A stretch of DNA of 64,000 bases, taken from contig JALLLT010000015.1 in the NCBI GenBank assembly GCA_025266875.1, forward strand, positions 558,001 through 622,000, in the 5' to 3' direction. This document shows, piece by piece, positions 12,289 to 24,618 of this stretch. The stretch comes from Fennellomyces sp. T-0311 (lineage: Eukaryota; Mucoromycota; Mucoromycetes; Mucorales; Lichtheimiaceae). The notes beneath the pieces were generated by a model. That model saw only the letters and a program-made list of their open reading frames with translations. It had not been told where the DNA came from and did not search any database. Both the position numbers and the translations under genes were made by a program. Numbering within the stretch: position 1 is the first letter of the stretch; each line of letters begins with the position of its first letter.

Positions 12289-13762
12289 CTTTCTTCTTTG
12301 CTTCCCCTTTCCAAAAGTCATCAAATATATGTAACAATTAGTACAAAAAAGATTCACATATATTGTTACAAACAATAAATAGTAGTACTTAAGGCAGTGA
12401 ATATTCTAGTATACACATTGACAAGACTTCAACAAGTGACTCAAAAAGATTAATACCAAGGCAAATAGTTTACTTAGAGCCGTCCTTCCAAAATTGTAAA
12501 AAAAACAGCCCCGTTGAGCGGAACGGATCACAGTGCACCATTACAACGTACCGTCCATGGTAACGCGATGCCATTAAAAATTACGCAGCCTCTTCACAGG
12601 TAACCCCACAATATAGACAGCAACAATGCCCTTAGCCAGGTAACGAAAAGATATCCAAATTCACTCTGCAATGTACTCAGTTACTATGCATAGTTAGAAA
12701 TTACATTAGTTAGACCATATAAATAGCCAGATTCCGATTCTTCAATAAACTGCAGCGATGCAGAACATTGCGACGATTAGTTAAATGTACTGATATGCGT
12801 ATTCAATCGACACCACCAATCTGCGTTGTCTTTGATATCAGTATGGATACTTATGCTCCTGCTCTCCTTTTTCTTTGCAAGAGCGATATCACTCGCAGCT
12901 CTGTATTTGGTAGGAAAAATAAAATAAACTTTTTGCTTCTGCTTTTCCAAAAAGGACAACATGCCGTACGATCGATGGACTTTATTTTTCTAGCCGATCG
13001 GATATTTTATGAGCAATACGGTGTATTATGGGCCAATATACAAGCACCAGCATCAAAGTTGTAAATCAAGACGTACATGTGCATTGTTGTACAGACTGTG
13101 TTTGGCCAGAGTCGATCGGGATCGGGATGAAACGAGATATCGGGTGCACAATCGATCACCGATTCCTGGACTCTTGCTATGAAGAAACGCAACATCCCAG
13201 AACACCTAAAGGCGTTGGGTTGCGGAATGGATCCGACGGCGGTCGCCAACAGGTGAAGGCCGTTAACGCGCATCTCAGACGTATTTCTATATAAGAGAGA
13301 TATCTTGCCAATTGCGGGTGATTTCAATAATTATTTGTTGTGTAAAAGTAGAGGTCATGCAAGGTTCAGGAGCTTTGCATCTAAAAAACAGAGGACCTGT
13401 CAGCTCAAAAAAGGTTAGTCCCCGTAACACTCTGATGATAAGACGACGGTGTTTGCTGCAAGAAATGAACCGAGCTGAGGAGTACGTGCAATTGAAACCT
13501 CAGTAGCAGGAAACATTCAGCCGCGTAATAAACAAAAAAGAAAAGAAAAGAATCCGGCGATCATTTGATGACATATCCCTGAAGTTTGTCATGGTGCAGG
13601 AAAAAAAAGGGCTGGTGCAACCATCTGATAATAACAGTGCACCAGGGGTCTTGGTGATTCGACGGTCGGAACGAAAGATATCTCTAAAAGATCAGATAAT
13701 AAACGTTGGTTGAAAATTGGTTGGTTCCAACTTTCTTACTCTTTATCTGTCACTTAAAAAAT
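12289..13762. other. Intergenic DNA, 1.5 kb, upstream of transporter
   Basis: AT-rich, with some 60-110 codon frames on both strands around 12770-13330. One on the minus strand at 13007-13327 has protein-like composition but no supporting splice sites or recognised motif. Probably includes the transporter promoter. Confidence 0.4.
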
Positions 13763-15637
13763 ATGGCGTTCTCCTCGCCAGCACTGAACGCACCCGTCAT
13801 AAACGAAAACACGCCGCTGCTGCAACACCAGGGCGACAAGATAGGTTGTTGCTCGGACAACCGACGTAACGGAACATGCTGCCAACAACAGCAACAAATG
13901 AACAATGGCGATTATTGTCAGTTGGTCGATCAGCCATGGCAATGCAAAATGATTGCGCTTGTATGCGCACTTCTTTTAGCCGGTAAAAAAAAAGAAAGCT
14001 CCTGGGACGATTCCCTCCCTCTTTTGAATGCTCAACAATGTCACAATTAGTCGGTAGTCATTTTGCAGCACATACTTTGGGTGCAATGAAGAACACGGTC
14101 AAGACTGTAAATATACTCTCTATATACTTTGACAGTTTCTATCTTGCTGATAGATTGCTCACACAAGCGCAACAATAGGAATTTGGTATCACCAACTCGC
14201 AATATGGCGTGATTCAATCGACGGTATCCATCGTCAACACCGTACTCCCTGTCATTGGTGGATTGTTTGTGGATGCATTCGGAACGATCCCTGGATCTGT
14301 TATCACCACGGTTCTGATCACATCCGGAAACATTCTGGTCGCCATCTCAACGTCGTATGCCAGTTTGCCCACAATGATCGCTGGTCGCATCTTGTACGGC
14401 ATTGGCAGTGGCACGGTGGTTATCGTGCAAGAAACGATTCTGAGTCAATGGTTCAAGGGCCGGAGTCTGGCGGCTGTCATGGCATTAATGCTGACAGTCA
14501 GTCGTCTGGCTTCGTTCTTGGCCCAAGCAACCGTGGTTCCCATTGCTAACTGGACAGGCTGGTATGGCTATGGCTTTTGGGTAAGAAACCAAAGCACATC
14601 TGCAATTAATTTATCTAAAACCGTTTGCGCTTGTTTGTAGTTTTCTGCATTGCTGTGCATCATCTCGTTCTTGTTCAACCTCGTCTACATTGCTCTGATC
14701 CGAAGAGTCGATCTGGCTTCCAGCACTTGCAAGCGACAAGTCAAGGCCATTGAACGCAAAAAGTCGTTCAGTTGGCACAAGCTGATGTTCCTGCCCCATT
14801 CCTTCTGGCTGGTGTGGGCCATGGAGTTTTTGCTCGGTGGATCGTGGGGCTGCTTTTTGCATATCAACAGGTAAGCAATACCGTGCATGTTTTTTTTCTT
14901 TGGATAATCTAAGTGTGCTCCATATTAGCGAATTTGTCAAGTTCCGTTTCGGGTACAGCAACGCTCATGCTGCGGCCACGGCCAGTACTGCCCAAATCCT
15001 GCCTGTTATTCTGATGCCATTCCTTGGTATCTGCCTAGACAAATACGGAAAGCGCACCTGGATGAGTAAGTGTCCGTCATGCCAAAGTAAAACTTTGTGT
15101 TAACACATGAATTACACAAAAGTGATCGGGAGCGGTGTGTGCATGCTCGTATCGCTATTGATGCTTGAGTTTTCCGACATTGCACCTGTGGTGGGCATGC
15201 TGATCTTTAGTATCAGTCTGTCCTTGGGGCCTGTGGGTCTGGTCTCCTCGGTCCCCATTATGCTGCCCTTATCCCTTGTGGGCACGGGTATGGGCCTGAT
15301 CAAATCCGGTACCAACATTGGCGCATCCTTATTCGACATTACCACCGGCTTACTGCAAGACCGCGATCCACACAAAGGATACAGCGGGGTCATTCTGTTC
15401 TTTATTGGCATTGCCTCCCTGGCCATTCTTGCCGGCGTCACCCTGTGTATTTTGGACTATACCATCTATAACCGCCTGCTAGACCGATCTGCGCGGGAAG
15501 CCTTGTTGGAGGATGAAAACAAACTGTCAAACCCGGGCCAGATGAAAGAACTCAAGGCGAACTGGTTTTATGGTGGGATGTTCCTGGCGCTCGCGGCAAC
15601 CAGCTGGATGCTGTTTGCAAAATTCATGCTGTTATAA
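13763..15637 (+). CDS. Major facilitator superfamily transporter, MFSD1-like (6 exons)
   Basis: Twelve-helix MFS membrane transporter. Exons 13763-13982, 14051-14106, 14179-14580, 14641-14870, 14929-15065 and 15123-15637 join in frame through GT-AG introns to give 519 residues. The first helix spans exons 1-2 and ends with GSHFAAHTLGAMKN. Exon 3 has the helix 2-5 block including DAFGTIPGS (loop 2-3) and a GRILYGIGSGTVVIVQE helix. Exon 5 ends with LDKYGKRTW, matching the MFS loop 8-9 motif. The N-terminal tail contains ENTPLL (residues 15-20), a [DE]xxxL[LI] acidic dileucine signal, so a vacuolar or lysosome-like membrane location is likely. MFSD1 kinship is inferred from layout and the dileucine tail; other MFS subfamilies remain possible. 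An upstream in-frame ATG at 13706 is less likely than 13763. Confidence 0.8.
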
Positions 15638-15981
15638 CGGTGCTCTTGTAACCAACGATATACCCCCCATCACCCATCTTTTGTACATACTCTATACCAT
15701 CCCTCCCCCCCCCACGTATATTTCTTCACGGTACAGCGCAAAGCATAAAGTGACTTATAAACGAAAAGAGTATATAATATATAATAATAGACATCACGAT
15801 AAAGAGAGAGAGAGAAAGTAAGAAAGAGAGTATACACGACAAAAAAGGCAAGCGAAGGCCACTAGCTAAAAAAGAAAAGTCCGATTGTTATAAGAAACTA
15901 TAATGTGAGCAGTAAAAGAAGACACCGCGAAAGTAAAAAAAAAATGGGGAATCAATCATACATTTTTTTGGGGGTTTTTTT
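15638..15981. other. Convergent 3' intergenic region
   Basis: 344 bases between the stop codons of the transporter (+) and the MADS-box gene (-). AT-rich with GA-rich tracts near 15800-15830, consistent with two 3' ends. No gene seen. Confidence 0.55.
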
Positions 15982-17221
15982 TCACTTCTTGGGAGCAGCA
16001 GCAGCAGCAGCTCTCCTCGCCTTGTTATCAGGTTGCCCTTGTTCCTGTCGAGGGATATTACTGTTCTGCCAGTAGTTTGCATGTTGTGGCATGTAGTGAT
16101 GGGTTTGTTGCGCTCCATAGAACGGAGGCGCCGGCATCTGACCGTATTGCTGCTGAGGCGGTTGGCCCTGCTGCTGCGGTGGTTGTTGTTGTTGCTGCTG
16201 CTGTTGCTGCTGCTGCTGGTACTGCGCCGCAGCGGGTGTTGTCATGTAGTTGGGATAGCCGTTGCTCCCTGATGGCATTTGGCCCCCATTTCCGGGTGCG
16301 GGTGCATACGCTGGTTGTTGATAAGCAGCGCTCGAGCCACCGTGAGATGCCGCCTGCGCTGCCGACGCCGCCGCAGCAGTACCAAAGGCAGCAGCTTGCG
16401 GATGGCCAGGGTTGGGATCAATCTATCAGAGGGAGGGTGAGTGGGTGGGGGCAAATCGTCGCGCCAACGCTGTATCTGACAACTACCTTTTTATCCTCGT
16501 ATTCCTTCTTTTCGACTCTGCTTGGTTCGCTCTTGCCAGAGTAATCCTGTCAACGGGATCAGCCATCATTCACCACAAACAAAAAAAAAGAATGGAACTC
16601 ACTGCAGAGGCGTCGTTGGACACTGGGTCAGGTGCATTCAAGCAGGCCTGGATCAGGTTTTTGCCCTCGGGCTTGGTGACGATGGGCTGCAACTTGACGG
16701 TGGTGAAGGTGTAGACCAGGCCGGTTTCCGAGACGACGAGAAGCAGAACCTGGGTTCCGGTCAATGTGCTCAATTCGTATGCCTGTTTAGATACAATGCA
16801 TGAGTTCGTTTCCATTTTGGTCTTTTTTGAAAAACGAAACCCAAACGCGCTGCGTCTATTTTCTCGCGTCCTTTCTTTCTTTAATTTTTCCTGCTCAAAG
16901 GGAGACAGACGTTGGGAGAAAGGGCGCGTTTTTTTTTGTTGTTGTTGTTGCGAAGGGCAAAAATCTTTTTCTTTTTCTTACCTTCTTCATAATGCCAGCC
17001 TTGCGTTTGGAAAAGGTGATATGTCTACGGTTCTTGTCCTCAATATACTCGATCTTGATTTTGCGTCTGCCCGACCGCTTGGAGGGCTTCTCGCTTTCCG
17101 AATCATCGACGGAATCATTGTCTTCTTCGTCAAACGCCTTCTTTTTCTTGGACGATGACGCCTCGGGCAGTCGCATGGGCGCTTGCTGGTGAAGATCCGG
17201 ATTCAGTTGTCCCGCATTCAT
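15982..17221 (-). CDS. MADS-box transcription factor, MCM1/SRF type (3 exons)
   Basis: Sequence-specific DNA-binding regulator of the SRF/MCM1 class; it would act in the nucleus as a dimer on CArG-like boxes. Exons 16982-17221, 16603-16782 and 15982-16422, all phase 0, give 286 residues. The MADS domain (about residues 51-110) begins GRRKIKIEYIEDKNRRHITF, continues SKRKAGIMKK at the first intron, and resumes AYELSTLTGTQVLLLVVSE after it, with the SAM region KPEGKNLIQACLNAPD. An acidic/basic N-terminal arm precedes it. The C-terminal half is low complexity: alanine-rich, then 12 consecutive glutamines, PPQQQ repeats and a final poly-Ala/Lys tail, as in many fungal MCM1 proteins. The family is certain; the promoter lies in 17222-18100. 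Confidence 0.95.
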
Positions 17222-18119
17222 GATTTTCCAATTATGAAAAAAGAGGTAGAGTTTCCAAATGCAGACCGGTGTGGTAGTTCCTTAAAAGTGAAAGAAGGAA
17301 AAAGCAGGTCGCCAAAAGAAGGCACGTCGTCGCCAACTCCGATGTAGGCGCCCCGCTAGGTTTCGTTTCATAGTGACGTCAGCCAATCACCACTCACCAT
17401 TTAACTTTTTCTCACACGCCGTCCCCCTCTCTCTTTCTCTCTGTGTGGAAAAAGAGAATCAATAACCCCTTGCCCCCATACCGCAAGAGATCCAACACAA
17501 CAGACCCTTCTCTCCCTACGTCACCTCTTGCTAAAAGTGACAAGAGGACCACATTTTACCTTTTTTTTTTCGAGCGCCACGAAAGATGAAACTGGAAGGT
17601 TTGTTGCTTGTGTTACATTAATCTTGGCTTTGCAAGAGCGTCTTTTGAACGAAATGGACATTTCAGGAAAGTGATTTATCACATCCTACGCCCCTTAATC
17701 AGGCTTATTGTAAATTGATACAACATCCATCAGTTTATAAAAACTGCGCTTGCCCCCTTGGAATCGTGCTCTATGTTATATAGGTAGCACGCACATTAAA
17801 GTTTCCTTGCATATTAATGTCGCTGTTTCAATAATCGTTATCTGAGGGCCATGGAACCCGAGTCTAAATTAGTTGACTACTTTTTTAGCCATGGCAACGA
17901 AGGAACTCGCAAAATAGCTGCAGGGACGAATCTTCTCGAACTATGTCAAGTAGTTTATGCTCTTGCTACGACAATGGAAAAAAAATTATCTCATTGAAAA
18001 AAAAAAGAGTGTGTGGCCCCTTTGCTGCGGTCATAGGGTTCCTCGTTATACAAAACAACAGCGAAGCTCGTCGCATAATCTTTTTCATCCTTACGTTCAC
18101 AATGTATGTAATAATTTTA
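17222..18119. other. Intergenic region upstream of MADS-box gene
   Basis: Contains a CT-rich tract (about 17425-17445) and A/T runs typical of a fungal promoter. No open frame supported. Towards 18120 it runs into the first repeated segment (unit A). Confidence 0.5.
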
Positions 18120-21100
18120 ATGAGACCGTGGAGGATCCTTGCTAGCTTTTGTTTTCTTTTTTCACGAAGGTACTTTTGGCAATCCGTAGCTTGTATGCAC
18201 ACACAAAGTTCTCGAGTTGAACTGCGGCTTAGGTATGCTGTTACCGTTACCTTGGGAACTGTGGCTTTTCTTTTTCTTACACTCTGGTTACTTGCCGTTA
18301 TTTTGCGATAAACATGCACACCCCTGATATTGGTCAATGCATATGATCAAAAAAAAAAACTGAGGGGAACCATTTTCGTCGTATGTACCCGTGGCTTGAG
18401 AGGATAACCTCCCCAGTAACGCATTTATTTGTCAGAAATGTGTCAAATATTTGTGATCAGGACATTGGATTTTGTGCCACTTTTGATTGCATAAGGCACG
18501 CATACGGTATCTGTGAACGCATGTATCTTTATTACTTATCAGAGCAGAACCGATAACATAACCTCCGTAGTAAGTGGGGGCATTAATGGCAATGGACTGC
18601 ACATGTATAAAAAAAGATATGGGGTTGTCCGTACGTACTTCAAGTCCTCTCGATGCAAGTATTTGCCTCATCAAGACAATGCGTCTGCGAGTAACACGTA
18701 ACGTATCCAAAAATGTGCCGACCGTGATAACTTTTGGTAACTAATTCATAGTTGATGGCAATGGAGGTTATAATTGTGTTACATAAAAAGATTAGTAATG
18801 AAAAAGAAAATATCTCACGTAAAAGAAATGTACTTTCAATGACAACGACTTGACTTTTGCTGAAAAAGTAACCTTGTTACAAAAAACTTCCCGCGGGGCG
18901 GAGAAAAAGCAATAGTTTGACATATGATAACGTTGAGGAAGAAAGCTTATCATGGATTCCATTGTGCACAAAAGTCAATTAAGCTTTTTGATCGCTTGTG
19001 TATCCGGATTTACTATGTAGATCGGTAAATATTACGCTTTCGAAATAGACCGAAACTGGACTGTTTAATATGCGTTAAATATAGATTGATCCATTCTTTC
19101 TGTGGATTTAATAGACCGGTATTTCGGCATCACATCAAAAACAGTAGTACTACATACATTTGACATTACAAATGGGCCGTTTGCTGAGCAGTAAGATGGT
19201 TTTATAATCATTTGAAAAAGTGTAATTTTGGTCGGGCGTACCAATATCCTTATTTTCTGGCTGTGGTTTTTGCGATGGGCAGGATTTAAGTTTTCGCATT
19301 TACGTACGTTATCGACATTCTAGAAACAAAGGTGTTACGTGGCTATTGAAGGGAACGAGCTGACTAATGGGAGCTGTCCTTTTCTCATTACGTATGGATA
19401 AAAATGAGCAATATACGCACGTAAATAAGCACCTGGCGACGTGATCTAGTACGTAGATAAGAAGATATTTTTTGCTTCTAGATCACCACCGTGTCAACCA
19501 AAACCTTATGTCATTTTCACTTGACAATAATGGCTCACGAATGATGCCATGACCAAACTTTTTTTGACAGCTCATACAAAAAAAGGATCCGTGTATTGAC
19601 GCAACGTTACAGTGCTACCAAAAAGCAATGTCGCTAATTTCAAGCGATGGTCGTGTGATCAGAAACGGTGTCTGCTTAGAAATCCATGCCAGCAATCTCT
19701 TGGCTCTATGCACCAAGATAATAAAAGTGCTTTTGATTCCGCGCATATATACGTACGAACTCACCTTTGGATGGCACGGAAGGGGGACACTTGACCGAGA
19801 GTACGTATGAGATTTCACTGTAGATGTTAGCTGCCCATAAAGAACCAGGTTTATTAGGATACTGCACATAACTTAAAGAAATAGGCCATCGTTGGATCAA
19901 CGATGATTTTCAGAGCAAGATAGATCATTTAGCCAGCTTAAAAGTATCACAGGATGATCTTTGGTACGACTTCTGGATCGTAAATACATACTGAGGCAGA
20001 ATCTGCTTGAGCAGTCCTCGGTGTCAGCGAAAGTGCTCCTACCCTCACGCAGCCATATAGATATCACGATCTGATACGTACGCGAAGCTTGTAAGGTGCA
20101 CGGCGGTCTAGTGGATTTTGGAAAAGTGAGCCAGTCATGCGTAAGTTTATGACGAAAACTCTATAGAAATTATTCGACTATAGTTGATTGAAGAAGCTCT
20201 GAAGAACCTTCGTGATAAGTGATAGTCAGCGGTGGTCACAGAAATTGACATCCCTTGAGTTAACCTTGCTTGAGATCTAGTTTCATTCCTCATCTTTACG
20301 GTTGTCACCATTACGTGGGACCAATCACCCATCTATGGTGTACAGAATAGAAGTTGTCGAGGACAGCGAGGAGCCAACAGCTTAAGATGATCATAAGCAT
20401 ATGATGATTAGTATCATCGACCTTGCTTTCAATTTTGTGTATAAGCTGCACCTTATGTCCTTGAGAAGAATGTATGCACAAAAATCAATCAAATGGATTA
20501 ACACTGAATGAAGGTCATGATTTGCCCAGGATGTTGGACATGTTAAGGATTAAATCCAAGCCAAATTAGTGATTTTTTATCTAGTAAAGTTATAAGCACG
20601 GTTGCAAAAGGTGGTATGTATTCGTGATATGCTTCTCAAACACGCATGCATACTATTTCTTGGTACTGGTGTTTTAACATCATACTGATAAGTCACACAT
20701 CTACATTTATATGCATATTAGGTACGGTGGATAACCAGTAGAAACTGAACACGATTAATGGAAATCAGTTCAAAACATCAGCGGGAATCATTTCTACTGG
20801 CCGAACTTATCGATATAGTGTCCCAAGCAACACTGCTGCGCTATACCGTAGAAAAATTACACTACATTTCTATGCTTTTTTTAACTCTCAAGCGCACTTA
20901 AATCACATTTATTTACCTCAACACTACATATAGCAAAATGGTCGAAGGTGCACCATGCCAACACAATTACTCAGTATGCCATGAAACAAAGGGTCATTAA
21001 GTATGTATAAACTATGTCAACCACTAGTAGATCTGAGGACACAATACAGTTACGTATGTAGTACAGATTTTAATTACTAGCGGCGTACTCAGGGCAGTTT

Positions 21101-24100
21101 TTTTTTAACAAAAAGTTTACTTAGAGAGAAGGGCAAGACGATGAGAGATATTGTTTATATCCACCTTTGTGTACGGTTTCATATTTATGTAGGAAGTTAG
21201 CTTTGGCTATTTCATAATATAACGGGTTTAAAGTGAATATACGAAGAATTGTAACTAAGAGTTGGAAAAATATAAAGCATGAAAAAATATATACAGTAGC
21301 ATGAGTGTTTGAAGAGTGATCGTTCGAGAAAGAGATGGCTGTAAGCAAGGTAGGTGCGAATACAGGATCAAACTTGGTTATCATGACTGTTGGTGGCTTC
21401 AGAGTTGATTTCAGCCTTCGATACTTTTCTTCGCTTTGCTGGTCGCTGTTGATGATGGTATGACGGCAGTATAGGGCACTTAAAACCTGGATGCTCGAAA
21501 TCTGGGTCAAAGTCTTGATCTTCGCGGCTTACAACCATAAGACTTGACTTTAGTATTGCCCTCATCTTCCAAACTACCCTAATCAGAGCTTTCATTCTTG
21601 AAACAAAGTTCTGGTCACTGTCGGGGAAAAAAAGAGGTCCAATACGTTGTACGCGACAAACATTACCAGCCGGACAGGTCATGACCAGACAAGTCATTTT
21701 TGTTCCTAAACGAACTTTAAATTCGAGCTTTGCTTACATATCACGTAAACGTAACTTACCCGTGAAAATGAACCCAACAGTTACAATTTCATGAAGCTTT
21801 GAAGGGTTTGGCGATGCTAACTTGCATAACATATCACGTATTGTCTTTGGGCAAATGAGGCTACTTTCGACGAGCTCTTTGGTGGTATCATTTACTTGGG
21901 ACTTTCCGGCTTCGGCACAGGCGAACTCTTGAGTTGTACATTTGATAAGCATGTCCACCCTTTTACCAAATGATTTCCGTGCGAGTGCCTCCCCAGAAAT
22001 GCTTCTTTCTGCGTTCCTGGCCTCAGATGATGATGCACTCGTCTTTTCCCCGCTAATAACCGGAGCTTAGCACTCATTGTACTCGTTCACAAATGCGTAA
22101 GACATTACCAGCGTACGACAAACTCAGACCCGTCGAAGCATTCCTGGACAAATCCCCAAACGCGATTCATCACGTCTTGCTCTGTATGGTCTGTCAGTGG
22201 CAGGTATTGATCGAAAAACAAATAGAGTGCTCGGAGAATCGTCATATGGGCCCATTTCAGATCCGGCTCCTCGGTTGGATGGAATGCTTCGTGTTTTGCC
22301 ACTTGGAAAATGTCTTCCTTGTTGTACTGAAGGAAAGAGCTTAATACAAACTGCGCGGAATAGCAAAGTCTGGGTGATAGTACCTTGTTGTTGTAGCGTT
22401 CGAGATACTCGTTGATCGAGACTGGAATTTCCGGTAACTCTGGGCTGTTGTGCGCTTTGATTTCGTTCATTTCTGCTTCTGTGAAGTACATGTTGTCCTT
22501 TGTCCACAGGGAGTCGCTCACGTCGAGAATCATTGAATGACACGGGCTAGAAGCTGTATTATGAATTTCCCCGAAATTATATGAAAATGTAACTTACTGT
22601 TCTGATGAACAACTCAAAGCACGACGCTTCATTGTTTCTTCTACGTTTTTTCCTGTCGACAGTATCCATGCTGAACCATTTGGAATACTTGCATAACGAC
22701 TTTCAACCACTGCGAGATCAACTGGTAGGGTTTTTGTTGACGTTCCAGACGTTCCAGACGTTCCAGATGCAGACGGGAGGGAGGGTGAGGTGGAGCAGCT
22801 GCCGTTATTGGCAAATATCTGTTTCAGGTTTTTCAGTAAGTTTCGATTCTTTTTTATCTAAGAAACGTACTTCGATGGCTTTCAGTGCAACGGTGGACCA
22901 ATTTGGCTGTTTGGTGACCTAAATACAGAGTCATTTTTTCGGTGGTCACGCTTAAGCGGTTATACTAACAAATGGAATTTTCTTCTTTTGCGCGGCGATC
23001 GCGTATCTGGATGTCCAGAGTCCTTTGACATCCTCTCCTGGCTGTATAAGTCGTGCGATTTCGTCTGCATGTACTTCCAGAAATTCTTGGAGCGAGGGGG
23101 CCGCAGCTTCTTTAAAATAACGATCAATAACTAAATTCAAAGGTTAGATTCTCGGATTTAAGATTGCTATCTAATTGCATACCTTGACACCATTCCGTCG
23201 GATTCATTTCTGTTGCCATGGGAACGAAGGTTGACACCAAAGCGCAAACTGGTGTCCATCCAGTAAATTTGAAGACGGTCACAGCGAAAGGCTCACGCGT
23301 AACTGATTCCTCATACTTCGGGACACATGGTGATATCTTCGCAACGAGACCTGGCCATATTGCGTAAACTGATACAAGCACTTCGCATGGCTGTCTCTTC
23401 ATTCTTATTTGTCGAATATTTTGTTAGTACTTGCGGTTGGAAATGTGTCACATCGCTGAGGACAGATCGGCTGAGGGATGTCTTGCTGGGCCTGCAAAGG
23501 TGTGTTTGCGGTATTGCTGTATGTTGCCTGGCCGGCTTTGTGTATACAGCCAAAGCTCGTGACAAGATCATGTTGAGAACAATAACAATCTTCTTGCTTT
23601 CACTAGGAATGAAGCTAAAAGCGTTACATGCTTCAAACAGCATGTGCTTGATCGCTACAGTACATACTTCGCTGGTTCTGACGCAATCGACTGATGCTCG
23701 AAACAATTGCTAGTAGCGATCGGAAAATCTTGGAATGCGATAAACAGATCTCGAAATCAACGCATTGAAGTGGACGTTGTATGATCGATTAAATGAGCAT
23801 ACCCAATAATGCCACCATTTCACATTTCGTGGTTCTGGTGCGTCGCCAAATACCTTGTCAGCGTGATTCATGCAGCGTGTAAAATATTCTTTTTTCGGGA
23901 CTTAACCGAATAAAGAGGCGTAAAATTAAGGGAGGATATGCTTGTCACGTGTAGCGTTCAAGTTTACACCTGCTCTCCCTTTTAAGTTTCTTTTCGCTTG
24001 ATAGGATTTCAAGAAATATAGAGTTGTTAGATTTGAAAGATGTTTTTATTCTTCTCGGATGATTGGCTATTTATACTAGCAGAGGTGATACTTATTGCTA

Positions 24101-24230
24101 AATAATAGTGTGAACAAGATTAGGATCCGATACAAGGCATAACGTGAAATGTCATATGTTAACAATGGGAAAGGGAATGCACTAGAAGAATGATTGAGAT
24201 AAGGGCTTTCATTAGGCGGTGAAGTGAATC
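18120..24230. repeat. Tandem segment unit A (direct copy of unit B)
   Basis: This stretch matches 38590-44800 in the same orientation almost throughout, and 45955-47460 over its first part. From about 20341 to 21850 I see no difference from 40792-42300 by eye. Left of that the copies differ by a few per cent, and right of about 21890 by roughly 10-25 per cent. The unit holds the seven-exon gene at 21368-23402 on the minus strand and otherwise noncoding AT-rich DNA. Short frames such as 19628-19810 recur in unit B because the DNA recurs; I see no other evidence that they are genes. Outer edges were judged by eye and are uncertain by about 50 bases. Confidence 0.85.
21368..23402 (-). CDS. Hypothetical protein, seven exons, intact frame (unnamed repeat-associated family)
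   Basis: I do not recognise a named family. Exons (5' to 3') 23183-23402, 22970-23130, 22871-22918, 22598-22818, 22109-22546, 21760-22052 and 21368-21705 join by GT-AG introns with matching phases into 572 codons without a stop. Features seen: MNPTEWCQVIDRYF near the first junction, a GTSGTSGTS linker, LPEIPVSINEYLERYN, and then GKRVDML followed by EFACAEAGKS. This D...E...ExxK spacing resembles, but does not match, the PD-(D/E)xK nuclease core (inference). A predicted beta-rich segment follows (VGFIFTG ... CPAGNVCRV), then a basic tail with KRRK, a possible nuclear signal. The start is uncertain: another open frame at 23311-23706 could supply an upstream exon. The copy in unit B is broken. 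A duplicated host gene or a domesticated element gene are both possible. Confidence 0.55.
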
Positions 24231-24618
24231 AACGGTACAAAGAATGAAAAGAGACTTATAAAAGTATCTTTGAAGTTTCGGATTGCTTTATTGAATGCAA
24301 CGCTCTATGCTTTTATATCTTTTGTGTATTGAATCAGCGATGGCAGTTTAGATAGTGTTTCGTCTTCAGAATTGCCTGAATGGATAGAGGACGTATAGGA
24401 TCCTTTCTTTTGTTCTGATCATGCGGATCTGAGGATGTCTTTGACATCCGCCCTGCAGTGTAATGACCGCATTGCTATATTGGAATCAATTCCATGTCCT
24501 GTTGAGTTTATCCCATTCGTTCATACGGTGTAATTCTTAATCCGTGTAGACTAGTTACTATGTAAGTACACTTCGTGATGATGTTGAACCGATATGTGTT
24601 ATCCGATAGGAATCTATA
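24231..24618. other. Junction between unit A and satellite array
   Basis: AT-rich DNA that no longer matches unit B. The equivalent point in unit B (about 44800) runs directly into sequence resembling 28790-28830, so this may be the left edge of an insertion. No gene seen. Confidence 0.4.

Noticed and set aside
16033..16544. Plus-strand Leu/Val/Ala-rich frames
   Set aside because: Shadows of the glutamine- and alanine-rich tail of the MADS-box gene on the other strand.
19612..19869. Short frames recurring at 40047-40270
   Set aside because: They recur because the DNA segment is duplicated; no splice, start or motif evidence for coding.
21121..21510. 129-codon minus-strand frame identical in units A and B
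   Set aside because: It overlaps the last exon of the hypothetical gene in another frame and then its 3' UTR; the identity reflects duplicated DNA.
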